The notes beneath the pieces were generated by a model, which saw only the letters and a list, made by a program, of their open reading frames with translations, was not told the DNA's origin and ran no database searches. From Tachypleus tridentatus (Eukaryota; Arthropoda; Merostomata; Xiphosura; Limulidae), in assembly GCF_004210375.1 (NCBI RefSeq), contig NC_134825.1, positions 43,146,348 through 43,210,347 of the forward strand: DNA of 64,000 bases. The letters run 5' to 3'. Shown here one piece after another: positions 10,631 to 22,240 of this stretch; position 1 is the stretch's first letter, and every line of letters begins with the position of its first letter. A program made the translations under genes and the position numbers.

Positions 10631-11803
10631 AAGAACGAATATTTGGTGTATCTGGATTTTCAAAAAGCATTTGATAAGATAAACAAATTATCTTTATATG
10701 TGTGGGAGAAAAGTCAGTAAATTAGATAGAAAAGAGGCTATATGTAAGAAAGCAGAATGTTGGCACAAATGAAGTTTAGTCAAACTGGATTAATGTCACA
10801 AGTGGGATACCTCAGAGCTTATTCTTAGAATATTTGTTCTATTTTACTTACATCACTGATATAGACGAAGGTGTGGTCAATAAATTATTTAAATTTGCAG
10901 AAGATATTAAGGTCCCGGATGTTGCTAGCTGTGAAGAGGATGCTGCTGAGTTACAAAATAATTTAAATAATAGAGTGAGCTGAACAAATAAATGGAAGAT
11001 GAGTTTTAATTATAATAACTGCAAGATAAAGCCTGTGGGTTATCACGGTTTGAATTACAAGTGTAATTTGGATGGTAATAACCTCAACAGTGTCATGAAA
11101 AAAGGGATCTTGGTGTAATAGTTAACCAATCTCTAAAGCCATCTAATCAGTGTGCTCTAGCTATAGGTAAGACAAAGAGGATTTTAAGTTGTATCTTCAG
11201 AAATATTGAATACAAGTCTAAAAAGGCCGCATTTGGAATATTATATTCAGTCTTGGGCTCCTTACCTTAAGAAAGACATTGAGCTGTTGGAATGGGTTCG
11301 GAAAATGGCTATTATAATGATGCCTGGAATAGAGGAGTTTCCATACAAGGATAGGATGAAATATTACATACGTTTTTTCTTTAAAAAAAAAAAAAGAAGA
11401 ATTACGGTGGAATCCAGTTGAAATGTTTAAGGTTGTAAAGGGAATTGATAGTGTTGATGTAGCATCTTTTTTTTCAGATTAAACAGTGAAAATAATAAGA
11501 CTAAGGGCCACACATATAAATTTTAGCAGGTTAGGAATTATCTTCAACAAGACTGTGCCATATTTCTAACAGGGTGGTTAGTCTTTGGAATGGGTTGTCT
11601 TCGAATGTTGTAGAGGCAGTAAATTTGATTGAGTTTAAGAAAAGATTTGATAAGTATGTGAATTATAATGGCTGATTTAAAGAGTATTTTTAAATTTAGT
11701 TTTCAATAGTTTTAGTTTAGTTTAAAGGATGGAATATCCGTGATGAACCAATAGGTTCCATATTGTCCCAAAACGTTGTGTATTGGTGAATAAAGTTTAA
11801 CTA
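10631..11803 (+). mobile_element. CR1-like LINE, 5'-truncated and decayed
   Basis: Broken plus-strand frames give the C-terminal half of a CR1/L2-type reverse transcriptase. A FQKAF-like motif lies near 10650, and a SGVPQ-like motif B near 10800. FADD-like (FAEDIKV) lies near 10890. Then come CNLDGNNLNS, a DLGVIVNQSLK-like segment (11100-11150), and the open frame at 11206-11421, which contains RPHLEYYIQSWAPYLKKDIELLE. The 3' region ends with ATTGGTGAATAAAGTTTAACT. Stops and frameshifts are frequent. The catalytic FADD has become FAED. Confidence 0.87.
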
Positions 11804-12687
11804 ATTTATAATACACGTGCACTGGTCAAGTACTGTAACTTTCTCTCATGCCTGTAAACGCTTGCATTCAATTGAAATAATACAAACCTTTAATTAACAA
11901 AGAAGATATTTGCATAGCTATACATCATAAAATAGAAAATAAAACATATGCAGTAGCTAATAAGGACTCTTTAACAACGATATTGTTAATTACCTCATAA
12001 TAAATCAACTTTAGTCATAACAATACAAAATCAAAGTTACAAACCAAATATAAAGTCGAAAAAAGGAAGAAAGAAAGAACGCTTTTTAAATTATGTAATA
12101 GATCGCAATAAACAATTTCACACTCTCATTCTTCAATACAAAATACAAGCAAAATATTTCATATAATAAATACAAATGTATGATTAAATGAACACACTTC
12201 ATTACATGATACCACAATGTAACAAAATACAATATATAGAAAAATACTTTTAAGAAAGATCTAATAATAAGGATCACTATAAATAAACTCTTTAACATAG
12301 AATAATTACACAAAAGTATATTATTACAATTATTGGTCAATCAAACATTTAAAAAGTACAAAATTACGAATAATAATAAAAATAAATAATCCTTAATAAT
12401 GCACAAGAAGAAGACAAAATGTCATATTCAGTTGGAATTTTTACAATATAAAACGCATAGAAAACATTACTGAATAACGAACTTTACAAGTTCGAAAACA
12501 AATCGCGATGCATATGTGTGACATTCTCAGGTGAATAATTTCCCTAAAATCATTAGATAGTTAGATCTTCCGACAATAGCAGGTGTGAAGAGCGAATGCA
12601 AAAACAGTATGAATCTGAAAACTCTATTAACTTTTAAACTATGTAAGAAATAAACAGAACAGAGGTGTTTGAAGAACAATGATTGTT
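11804..12687. other. AT-rich, nothing recognised
   Basis: This stretch of about 0.9 kb has no credible coding frame and no repeat similarity to the rest of the window that I can see. Confidence 0.5.
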
Positions 12688-12963
12688 TTGTTTGTTTGTT
12701 TTAATTTCGCACAAAGCTACTCGAGGGCTATCTGTGCTAGCCGTCCCTAATTTAGCAGTGTAAGACTAGAGGGAAGGCAGCTAGTCATCACCACCCACCG
12801 CCAACTCTTAGGCTACTCTTTTACCAACGAATAGTGGGATTGACCGCACATTATAACGTCCCAACGGCTGAAAGGGCAAGCATGTTTGGCGCGACGGGGA
12901 TGCGAACCCGCGACCCTCAGATTACGAGTCGCACGCCTTAACACGCTTGGCCATGCCGGGCCA
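12688..12963 (-). mobile_element. SINE-A copy, full length
   Basis: Complete minus-oriented copy, from TTTGTTTGTTTTAATTTCGC to the head GGCCATGCCGGGCC. It carries the GC-rich head variant (GAGTCGCACGCCTTAACACGC), unlike the GTCGAACGCC type seen at 48246. This suggests a distinct subfamily. Confidence 0.94.
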
Positions 12964-13946
12964 AAGAACAATGAAAACAGCCTCTACTTATGACATAAAA
13001 ACAACAAGAACAAATAATGCATACCTGGGTTCAAAGCGGACACTAACGTCTACTGAATAAGTGAAGAAACTCACATCTTGAAACAGATATATGAAGAATT
13101 AGTCTTATTACAAACAACAAGTAGATTTTATCCGAAAAGTGAGCTTAAATTCAAAAGGTAAATTTGCTTCCTTTGTCCAGTCGAAGCATCACTTCATGAC
13201 CTCAGTTCTTTCACAGCATTGGTAGGATATAACATTGAGTCAATGCCAATTGTGCCAACAAAGGGTATGACGTTGCAAATCTTTTAAATCCAGGTGCTAT
13301 ATTTTCCTACAAAATCCTCTCGTACTGAACTGCCATTATCAACTATAGAGAACAAAGAAATAAACCATAGAACATAGCAATCTCAACGATTTTCAGGAAT
13401 ATCTGTTTATGCTAAAACTGCATACAACTAAGTAAACAATGTTTTAAATCTTCATATATCTAAAGCAGCTAGAAAAGATGTTATACGACTTCATAAAGAT
13501 GCATAATAATCTTTTATGAACCAAGTAAAATGGAAGTATATTGAAAATAGAGTAATATATATAATACAAATAGAGATACCTATAAAATATAAAAGTACAC
13601 CAAATAAACTCATCCCACAGCAAGCAAAAAGTCTAACTTCCATCACCTCAACCTCATCACAAGGCTTTTTAAATCAGCATTTAACCATCTAGTGACCATA
13701 GGTGCGGAACAAATGTTTCAAGCTCAAGCTAGGGCTTTTCTAGATTAGGCCGCCTCTGCATTTAGGTGGCACACCTTATCCTTGAGCCAGAAAAGTGCGA
13801 CTGACCCTCGTCATGATTAGTTAAAGGCAAGAACTCCTATCACTTTACAGCCATCTCCTGACAGTTCACATCCTGTCAAATATTTCAGTGTCAAAACTGA
13901 AACGTTTTCTCACAAGTATCAATGAAAATAATACGCACAATCTACT
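12964..13946. other. No feature recognised
   Basis: Mixed composition. The part 13600-13930 is somewhat richer in C and G (AGCTCAAGCTAGGGC, GGCCGCCTCTGC) and may be an old repeat, but I could not relate it to any other copy here. Confidence 0.35.
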
Positions 13947-14075
13947 TTGTTGTTGTTTTGTATTAAGCACAAAGCTACACAATGAGCTATCTATACTCTG
14001 CCCACCACAGGTATCGAAACCCGGTTTTTAGCGTTGTAGGTCTGCAGACATACCGCTGCTCCACTGGAGGGGGGC
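13947..14075 (-). mobile_element. SINE-C copy (second tRNA-like family)
   Basis: On the minus strand it begins with a tRNA-like head (GTGGAGCAGCGGTATGTCTGC), then a B-box-like GGTTTCGATACC, then GAGCTTTGTGC and an AACAACAACAA-type tail. It differs from SINE-A in both head and body. A clear sister copy lies at 57263-57373. Confidence 0.85.
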
Positions 14076-14333
14076 AATCTACTTTCAAATAATACTTTAC
14101 AGATACGTAACTCCAAAGAACCTCAAATCAAAATGTCTGAGTATTCATATCAAATCCTTTATTTCCATATGTTAGTTAATAGTTGTACTATTTGCATGAT
14201 TAATTCATTTGTATAACTTTCAAATTCAACGTTTTTTCAGGCATCATAAAATAAATTAACACTGACAGAATTCAGTCAAATTTAGACTTATCAGCTAAAA
14301 TTCTAATAATTCGGGACTAATGTTCATGCTGTA

Positions 14334-14500
14334 AAAATGTATCTCAAGATGGCTGGTATGGGTACTGAAACTTTTATTAAAATAAAATAAAGGACAACGG
14401 TTCGACCTTTTTAGGTCATCTTCAGGTTAATGGTATTGAGATACATTTTAACTTCAAGTGGGTTTCTCGTCATCATGAATATTCATGTTGTTTCTACAGT
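14334..14500 (-). mobile_element. Solo Penelope-like terminal repeat with inverted arms
   Basis: A segment carrying the Penelope-type signature (minus strand CTGAAGATGACC...GGTCGAACCGTTGTC) is flanked by a perfect 14 bp inverted repeat, AAAATGTATCTCAA at 14334-14347 and TTGAGATACATTTT at 14436-14449. It is followed by AAGTGGGTTTCTCG. A nearly identical run, AAGTGGGTTTCTCGACATCA, occurs at the 3' end of the large Penelope-like element near 60690 (minus strand). No RT frame is present, so this is a terminal fragment or solo repeat. Confidence 0.7.
14393..14425 (-). ncRNA. Hammerhead-ribozyme-like core (degenerate)
   Basis: Minus strand: CTGAAGA, a stem TGACC/GGTC closed by TAAAAA, then GAAC and CGTTGTC. 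This follows the CUGANGA-stem II-GAAA-...-NUH order of hammerheads, with GAAA changed to GAAC. Penelope-like elements are known to encode hammerhead motifs. Stem I pairing is weak here. Activity is unproven and unlikely with the A to C change. Confidence 0.4.
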
Positions 14501-14646
14501 ATACGTCAATACATATTTAGACGAAACATAAATCTCTAATAGTACAGTTCTAAATAGCTTAGTAAATAATATTTCAAAAATCTCTTTTGGCCCACATGAT
14601 CTTACGATAAAAAAACTATTATAACTCCAAGTAAGTGGGAAGCGCA

Positions 14647-14767
14647 GCCCCCATTAGTACAGCGGAAAGTCTATGAATTTATACGCTAAAATCAGTGGTT
14701 CGATTCCATTCCGTGGGTTCAGCAGATAGCACGATGTGGCTTTGTTATAAAAACACACACACACAAA
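14647..14767 (+). mobile_element. SINE-B copy (third tRNA-like family)
   Basis: The plus-strand head reads TTAGTACAGCGGAAAGTCTA, with an ACGCTAAAATCA middle and a GGTTCGATTCC box. The body is AGCAGATAGCACGATGTGGC, and it ends in an (AC)n tail at 14752-14767. Copies at 37673, 50473 and 55231 share this layout. Confidence 0.87.
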
Positions 14768-15539
14768 CTGGGTAGCAATCATGTAGTGTAGTGCATTATA
14801 TAGTACCTTATAGTATTATCCAATTTAAAAACTGTTGAATCACTATGCGTTATATCTACCAGCTATCGTAATTTTTGATAAACATTATTAATCCAAACCG
14901 ATTAAATGGGGAGGATGTCAGTAGTGGCTTGGTTGAGCGCTGGTGTTGTCTCTTTCCTATAGATCTGACGCTTCTTAAGCTAGTTCGGCATGAATAATTA
15001 AATAAGCACCCTCAGCTCTCTCCACCTCCTCTTCTGGAATGATGGTACGAGACAGCACACTCATATTCTTGGTCTCCTCCTCTTATTCCCGGCAAACCAT
15101 TGTCGGAGAGGTTTGTCAGCAATTTATGGACACAGCTTGATGACACGTACTACATGCTTTCATGTGCCCCTCAGCCACTGTAACAGTGGAAAACTAATGG
15201 AAATACGAGATAATACTTTCCAGCTGCCAGTAGCATGTACGAAAGCCACACCTAGTCTCCAAGCTGATGTATTTGTATCGTCATTGTCTTTTCATTGTAC
15301 TTATTTTGATGTTTGGTAGCTTTTTCTTGTCATTGAAGTTCAAATTCGTGTACAATGACTAATAACTATAAACACTCCATACATCCTTGCAGACATTGCG
15401 GAATATTTGCTTTAAAGGGAAAACTATACACCATGTCGTAATAAGCATGATTTCTAGTCCAAACATAAGTATGCTTGTCGAAAAATCTAAAGAATTATAC
15501 TTATTTATGTGTTATACTGCAGTGGCATATATTAAGTGC
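14768..15539. other. No feature recognised
   Basis: The stretch includes a CT-rich patch (14990-15090) and a 68-codon plus-strand frame (15113-15319) with no family resemblance. It could be flanking sequence of the Gypsy-type remnant to the right, but I cannot show this. Confidence 0.35.
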
Positions 15540-16196
15540 TCATCTTAATCAGTTTGGTCAGGATTAATAAGCTTGGCGAACACGTGCTTGATGGTATGGA
15601 TTATTCATTCAGCTAATTCCATCAGGCTGTAGATGATATGGTGAGTGCAACTCTTCACCACACCTAACATTTGACACAACAAAATGAACAGTCTGTCATT
15701 GAAATTGACTCACTGATCCACGTGAATCTCTTTCAATGCTTTAAACTGGACTGCTCAGAGCTCAACCAACCCTGAAGCCACAGGCTGTACCAATAGATAA
15801 GACTTCGTTACCCAAGCACCTGGTTATTCCAGTAAGAAAATCAGGGATGTCTGTAGTCTCAAAGATATTACTTAACCTACCATTGAAGAAAGCTGCATCC
15901 TACTTTCATCATAATATGAAACTACTATTGTGTTTAAGTTTTAAACACAATTGACTCACTGATCCACGTGAATCTCTTTCAATGCTTTAAACTGGACTGC
16001 TCAGAGCTCAACCAACCCTGAAGCCACAGGCTGTACCAATAGATAAGACTTCGTTACCCAAGCACCTGGTTATTCCAGTAAGAAAATCAGGGATGTCTGT
16101 AGTCTCAAAGATATTACTTAGCCTACCATTGAAGAAAGCTGCATCCTACTTTCATCATAATATGAAACTACTATTGTGTTTAAGTTTTAAAAGGCT
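15540..16196 (-). mobile_element. Ty3/Gypsy integrase remnant
   Basis: Minus-strand translation between about 15720 and 15560 gives LLCQMLGVVKSC, then, after a frameshift, TPYHLQPDG, then TIKHVFAKLIN. This is the integrase core around the canonical PYHPQSDG motif of Ty3/Gypsy elements. Frameshifts and stops show decay. Part of the segment is tandemly duplicated (separate entry). LTRs were not found. Confidence 0.78.
15703..16191. repeat. Near-identical 246-bp tandem duplication
   Basis: The segment 15703-15945 is repeated at 15949-16191 with a period of 246 bp. Only one difference was noticed (CTTAACC versus CTTAGCC). Both copies start AATTGACTCACTGATCC and end TTTAAGTTTTAAA. Such low divergence inside an old retroelement relic implies a recent duplication, or an assembly artefact. 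Confidence 0.95.
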
Positions 16197-16357
16197 TTAT
16201 CATTATGGACTTGTAACTTAGAAGAAGAGTCAATCACTAAAAAGAGTTGATGTTTGAGAAATATCGAATCAACTTTTGATGATTTTGCAAAGATTCGATT
16301 TTCTTCTCGTTAAAATTAATGACTCAAGGAAATGAGCCACCGTTGACTAATACTTGT

Positions 16358-16637
16358 TTTTTGTTTGTTTGTTTCGAATTTCGTTCAAAGCTACATAAAG
16401 GCTATCTGCGCTAGCCATCCCTAATTTAGTAGTGTAAGACTAGAAGGAAGGCATCTAGTCATCACCACCCACCGTCAACTCTTGGGCTTCTTGTTTACCA
16501 ACGAATAGTGGGATTAACCATCACATTATAACGACCACACGGCTGAAAGGGCGAGCATGTTGGGTGGAACGGGGATTCGAACTCGTGAGCCTTATATTAC
16601 GAGTAGAACGTCCTAGCCACCTGCTCATGTCAGGCCT
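16358..16637 (-). mobile_element. SINE-A copy, full length
   Basis: Minus-oriented copy from TTTGTTTGTTTCGAATTTCG to the diverged tRNA-like head (CCACCTGCTCATGTCAGGCC), with box GGGGATTCGAACTCG near 16573. Several substitutions make it one of the older copies. Confidence 0.92.
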
Positions 16638-16864
16638 ACGATTAATGCCCTCAGAATGGTTGTTCATGCTACTACTCTGTGAGTTGATCTCGGGGGTGAA
16701 GGAAGTATAGACAAATACGTTTCGTTACAGTGGTAAGGCTTCCGGAGAGTCTGAGACCAAATGGTTTGGTTTGTTTCTAATTTCGCACAAATCATAAATA
16801 TTTCAGAGTTTAGACATGGAGTCGAAATAACGGCTTGTAACTTGAGGAACTAATCTCAATACTA

Positions 16865-18380
16865 CATTTCAGCAGTGGTGTACTAAAGAGGGGTGCGAGG
16901 GGGCGGTACACTCCTGGTGATAGCTGGGAGGGGTGCCATCGGGAGAGTTGAACACCAGTACAGGTTTTCAAACCAAATGAAAAAGTCATTAAAGTAAAAA
17001 AAAAAAATAGAAATGTTCAAACTATTACAACAGTTTAATGCTAATTTACATTATAATTTTTATTGGCAATACAAAATTTGCAAACGAAAAGTTAAGTATT
17101 TGATACAAATTACAACGAAAGGTGAACGTTTGTTGATAATTTAGTCATCAGTTTGTTGACACTGTGACTCCACACACGAAGTATGTTTCATTAAATAATT
17201 ATGATAAAGCATAAACTGCTGGTGTTTATAACAATATCATTTACTTATACAAGTGTCCAGTAATTTTGACAGTGTGTTATCATAGTGATATTCAAGTGTT
17301 TATAAATGCATCGTCGTGATGCTATAGAAACTCATGTTTATGAATGGCGGTCCCTGTGAATACTGGTGATCAGCAAAAAGACACTGAAAGTCATAGTTTG
17401 CACTGAACTTGAAACTTGACTTTTTCATTCATTATGTAGCAAAAATAAATGGACAATTCTATGGAGAGAAGAGGGAAAGAAAACTACAAAAAAGGATGCC
17501 AGGAGAAATGGCAAAGGATGTTGGTCTCATATTGACAGAGGAAGTAAAAAGGGTTATATTTGAATACCATGATGACTTTCATTAAGAACTGGAGATTTGT
17601 TCTAAGGCAATGGATCAAATTCTGTCAATCTTCACTGTTATTCAGTCAAACGCTTTGATTGTTGCAAGAAAAGAAGAACTCCGGAAGTATATTCCAAATT
17701 TGACTCAGAGTTTTGATAAATTCTCTGATGAAGATATCAGTTTAGAAATTGAATGACCTCGAAGATATTTGGAAGCTGCCAAAATCAGTGTTGAAGAGGA
17801 AAAAAAGGGCAGAATTGCAGTTTCCAGATTTTATTGTGCAATAGGATTTTTGTGAATCTCTGCCAAGCTTGTCACCGAATTTGAGATTCTTTTTGACTGT
17901 TTGTATATCTCTTGCTTCATGTGAAAGACGTTTTTCCAAATTGAAATTTATAAAAATTCTTTCGCTCAACCATGAGCCATACAAAATTGACAAATATGGC
18001 TTTATTTTCAGTTGAACATGAATATGCTAAGAAGGTGAAATTTGATTAGGTCATTGATCAATTTGCAGAAATTAAGGCTCAAAAGCAGAGACTGTGAATC
18101 CTCTCTATTTACCTTTGACGAATGGGCTGAGCGTTGAGACTGAATATCCTGTGTTTTGTGTACCAATTAAAATCCAGCATTACCTGTTTACTGAATTGTG
18201 AATGTCCTGCATTTTTTATTTCTAATTTGCTTATGACAGTATTGTACCATTTAAAAATATACTTGCAAACATAATATATTTTCCTGTGTGTTTAAAACTT
18301 TAAAATTATTTATAGTGGGGGTGCCAAAGAAAAGATCTGCCCCGGGTACCAAATACTTTAGGCACGCCCCTGCATCTCAA
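16865..18380 (+). mobile_element. hAT-type DNA transposon, decayed, with 8-bp target duplication
   Basis: The element proper is 16873-18372 (1500 bp). Its ends match as imperfect inverted repeats: CAGTGGTGTACTAAAG at the left and CAGGGGCGTGCCTAAAG on the complement of the right. The flanks CATTTCAG (16865-16872) and CATCTCAA (18373-18380) agree at 6 of 8 positions, the duplication length of hAT elements. Plus-strand frames at about 17600-18090 encode a transposase tail including LASCERRFSKLKFIK and FAEIKAQKQR, the hAT dimerisation region. Multiple stops are present, and the N-terminal part is missing or unrecognisable. Confidence 0.88.
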
Positions 18381-18721
18381 ACCTTACTTTTTGTTGGATT
18401 TTCACTTTAAGCTACTTATCTTGTTTCTGTAATTTTCTGTAGTTCCCCTTTTAAAATTAATAATTTTAGTAATATTCTTTTTTATATTTTTATGTCCCTT
18501 ATAGACATAATTTTGCATAATAGCAGTACCGTTATGTTTTAAAGAGTCCAGTTTAATAATGAAATGCATTGTTGATGTATGATGTTCTCTTCAGAAACAA
18601 TGATAACCTTTGGAATAGCTTCATGCAGATTGGATGGCTGCTGCTCTTGATACCATTGCCACAATGTTATCATTGATAATGATACTGCATATATGATCAT
18701 CATGATGCATGGTGATAACCA

Positions 18722-18810
18722 ACCACTTGATATGGTTGGTTGGTTGGTTTGGCATCTATGGCTCAAAGCAATTAGATTATCTGCGCTAAACGTCCGGTAA
18801 AAGTTCAAAG
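18722..18810 (+). repeat. Short interspersed repeat fragment with GGTT microsatellite
   Basis: A (GGTT)n run at about 18723-18742 leads into TTTGGCATCTATGGCTCAAAG, CTATCTGCGC-like ATTATCTGCGCTAAACG and TCCGGTAAAAGTTCAAAG. The layout resembles a SINE tail or head, but only one copy is seen here, so the family is unassigned. Confidence 0.45.
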
Positions 18811-19107
18811 TAAAGTAAGATTATTAACAACTTAAATAGCGTTAAATCCAATTTTTATATCTAGTGTACAGCATAAAGAGAAAACTACAGTAATACTAGT
18901 TTTAAAGGACTTTCTGTAGCATAATTTTGATTATCCTAGCTCACCAGGATGACTAACGGGTAAATTTAAACATCAACCTTAGTTACCTGAAATTGGCCTT
19001 TCCAGACCTGGTTTCGACTTATTTGACATTACGGCCATTTTCTAATTTCATATCGAAATAGTTGCACTTTAAAAAGAAATAATATTAAAAAGCGTGTTAT
19101 TTATGAA
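18811..19107. other. No feature recognised
   Basis: AT-rich spacer between the short repeat and the LINE 3' end. Nothing supported. Confidence 0.4.
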
Positions 19108-20585
19108 TTTCAAACGTAAATAGTGTTAAAAAGTCAATGGCTTTAAAAAACTAAAAACATTTGTAAGGTGGACAGTGTCACCATCGCCAATGACACTGTT
19201 CAACGTTATGGATAAACCTTGGGACAAAACATGTCTTACATGGTGCCGTCGTTGAGAGTCGTAACGACGGTAAGACAGTAAAATATGGCTTATTGTGACC
19301 TGAGTGTCACTCACACAACATGTTGGTGCATCAGTCCCATATAAAATAAAACGACGAGTTAAAAAACTGTGACCAATGTGCAGTCTAGTTAGAACAACTT
19401 CCTCTTTCCGATTCTTATGAAAACAAGACGGCCAAAGTCCAATAGAGGGTTTTATTTAGAAAAGCTTATTTCCGCGTTGCTCACTTCAAGTCGATTGCCA
19501 ACTGTCACAGGGGCGACCCCTGAATACAGGACTATAGTCCATATATGAAACAGACACAGCCAGAGCAGACATACTTAGCTGCAGTGTCGGCAAGCTCGTT
19601 TCCGCGAATACCAACGTGGCCTGGTATTCAGAAGAATTGGATAGAAGCAGATGTTAAAAAGAAATAGGTCAGTCGGTTTTGAATATTGGCGAGAATAGGT
19701 TGAGAACTGATGAAGCAATTCCAGGGCTAACAGAGAGCTAAGTGAATCAGTATAAATAGTAGTTCGTGTATTGCATAGCTTCTATGTAACCAAGGTCAAG
19801 AGAAATGGCTTACAATTCGGCAGTTAACACAAAAACTGTAGAAGAGATTTTGTGTGCAACAATCGAATCAGGCAAACAATGGCAAAGCCCACAGAGTCAT
19901 CTGATTTCGAACCATCTGTATAAATGGGAATGGAAGGATAGTTCGAAAGATGTTCGGCAAATAGAAGGTGATACTTCTAATCAGGAGTATCTGCCTTTTT
20001 CAGATGACTCAAAGAAAGATCACATTTGGGGATAGTAATTAGCCATGGTGAGATGGGCTGATCTGTGGATATTGCTTTGTCATCCAAGGATAGACCTAAT
20101 TCATTCAACTGCACCTGGATAAAAGGAACAATGGCAGAAAACGTGTGGCCCACTGAGAAAGGAAAACACAGCTCCATGTGGGATGCTGTGGTAAAGATCG
20201 AAGTTTTGAAGCATATATTAAGACAGTTGCAAACGATTAAGGTCTAGAGGGGGTTCATGGGACTCTGTGTACAAACTATGAACAAGTAAAGTGCAGAAAG
20301 CTGAAGTCTCTGATGGTGACTGGGGTCCAGCATCTTCAAGGCCGAAGTTCTGGCAGAGCCATAAACAAGAGACCCATAGTCTAGTTTTGATGGAATAAGG
20401 GCACAATAGGTTTTTAGCATGGAACGTTGATCCGCTCCCAAGAGGTGGAAGAGAGGACACTCAGTGCCCTTGTACATTTGACATGTAGCTGCTTGATATG
20501 TGGATAAGTCCCAAGAACTTTGCCTTTTGGCCCACAGGAAGTACAACTTCACCAATATGGAGTTCAGGATCAAAGTGAATGGCAA
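19108..20585 (-). mobile_element. Second copy of the I/Jockey-like LINE, 5'-truncated
   Basis: On the minus strand this reproduces the 3' part of the 1855-5868 element. The tails align over several hundred bases (GACAGTGTCACCATCGCC versus GACAATGTCACCATCACC, and onward). RNase H similarity lies at 19560-19640. The RT thumb lies at about 20250-20460 with LGADQRSMLKTYCALI and KLDYGSLVYGSA. It adds the thumb region that is poorly preserved in the first copy. It ends abruptly at about 20585, where a plus-strand Penelope-like sequence begins. Confidence 0.88.
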
Positions 20586-21670
20586 CGCTCTACCACACAG
20601 AACAGATATGAAAATAGACGCCATAATGGAACTAACAACCATTTGCCTACAATCAACCTATTTCCAATACAACTAGGAATTTGATGAAAAAAAGCAAATG
20701 ACCTAGCCATAGGATCACCACTCTCTCTAATCCTAGCAGACATTTTCATGGAAGACTTTGAACAAAGAGCCTTCTCATCCACACCAATAAAACCAAGTTT
20801 CTTAAGACGTTATGTCGACTACACCTTTACTATTTGGCCCCATGGTCGTGAAAACTTACCAACCTTCTTAGAACATCTCAATTCCTCAGACAAAAGAATC
20901 CATTTCACTAAGGAAATAGAGAAACAAAACAGTTATCGTTTCTTGACATACCCATGAGCAAACAAGTAAGACAAATAACTACAACTGTATACAGAAAACC
21001 CACCCACACAAACAGATACCTACACTTCCAGTCCTATAATCCAACCTCGATGAAACGTGGCATAATCCAATGCCTAAGCAAGAGAGCAGAAAACATTTGT
21101 GATAATACATCCATCGAAGCAGGACGCCAAAAGATCGTAGAGAGTTTTAAACAGAATGGTTACATCTCCTCCTTCACCAAAAACCTCTTGAAGAAGACCA
21201 TGACAGAAAGAAAAGATCAGAAAGTCACCACCATTACCATCATTTACCTACCACACCTACAACATTTCAGTGAAAACTCAAATGCATAGCTCAGAAATTG
21301 AACATAGAAGTGTGGTGGAAATCCTACAATACCTTGAGGTCCATTTTGGTAAAAAACAAAAAGCAATCTACAAAAGAGAATCTCAAAAACATCATCTATG
21401 AAATTCCATGTTTCTGCAACGATATATATATTAGAGAAACGGGAAGAAAACTCGCGCGACAAGAATAAAAAAACATAAAGATAGTACAAAACTCACGAAA
21501 ACACAAAATTCAGCCATTGCAGAGCACGTCACGTCAACTGGACACAGAATAAACTGAGAGAAAACTAAAATCATCGACGCAGACAAAGTATGGACGACAA
21601 GAAAAAACGCAAATGAACGCAAACGAACTTGGCAGGGGTTTAATTTAGAGAGAGAGAAGTCTGAAGAAAT
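20586..21670 (+). mobile_element. Penelope-like element, decayed (RT + GIY-YIG)
   Basis: Plus-strand frames give, in order, AIMELTTICLQSTYFQYN (about 20620-20675), LILADIFMEDFEQRAF and RRYVDYTFTIWPHG (20735-20850), VYRKPTHTNRYLHFQSYN (about 20985-21045), RAENICDN, and a degenerate GIY-YIG domain at about 21390-21460 (YEIPC...DIYIRETGRK). These are RT motifs B and C and the C-terminal endonuclease of Penelope-like elements. The YVDD box has become YVDY and YIGET has become YIRET. Frameshifts separate the blocks. The region upstream of RT motif B is missing. Confidence 0.88.
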
Positions 21671-22240
21671 ATCTCCCCAACAGGGGTGGTCAGGAATGTT
21701 GTAGTTCCTCTTCGTTCCCTCACATGAAAGATTAATTAATTTTACATGGGAATTTACCTGTATTTTGCTTTGACTTGTTTAAGGTGATGAACTGAAGTGA
21801 GCAGTATGAAAATGATGCATGAGAAAGGAGAGTGAGACAAAGGCAGCATAAGAGAAGTAGGCCAGAACCCGTGGTCAAAATAGCCTGACGGCCGACGATA
21901 TGAAACATTAACTCAAATGGCACTATTCAGGGCTAGGCAAGAATGTTGCCTTGGCTGGAATCTAGAGATCCAATGCCAGAGATTTAGATGGGGAGGGAGG
22001 GAACGGGAATAGCCTGAGTAAACACACTAAGAAAAACTAAAACAAGAAAAATCAGAGAATCATTTTATATTAACACTATTAAACTTTCACTAAACAGAGA
22101 TTCCAGATTAGAGGTGAGTAACCTGTGGCTGCCATTGGTTGAATTTACAGGAAATCTCCCCTTCAATCAGAAAAATTGATAACCCAACGAATCATAACAC
22201 GCTTTCCACAATCCATCAGGGCACTATAAGAGACTGACAA
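21671..22240. other. Unclassified, possibly Penelope-like 3' region
   Basis: No coding similarity was seen. A purine-rich stretch at 21780-22030 is unlike the flanking AT-rich DNA. It could be the 3' untranslated part of the adjoining Penelope-like copy. This is inference from position. Confidence 0.3.
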
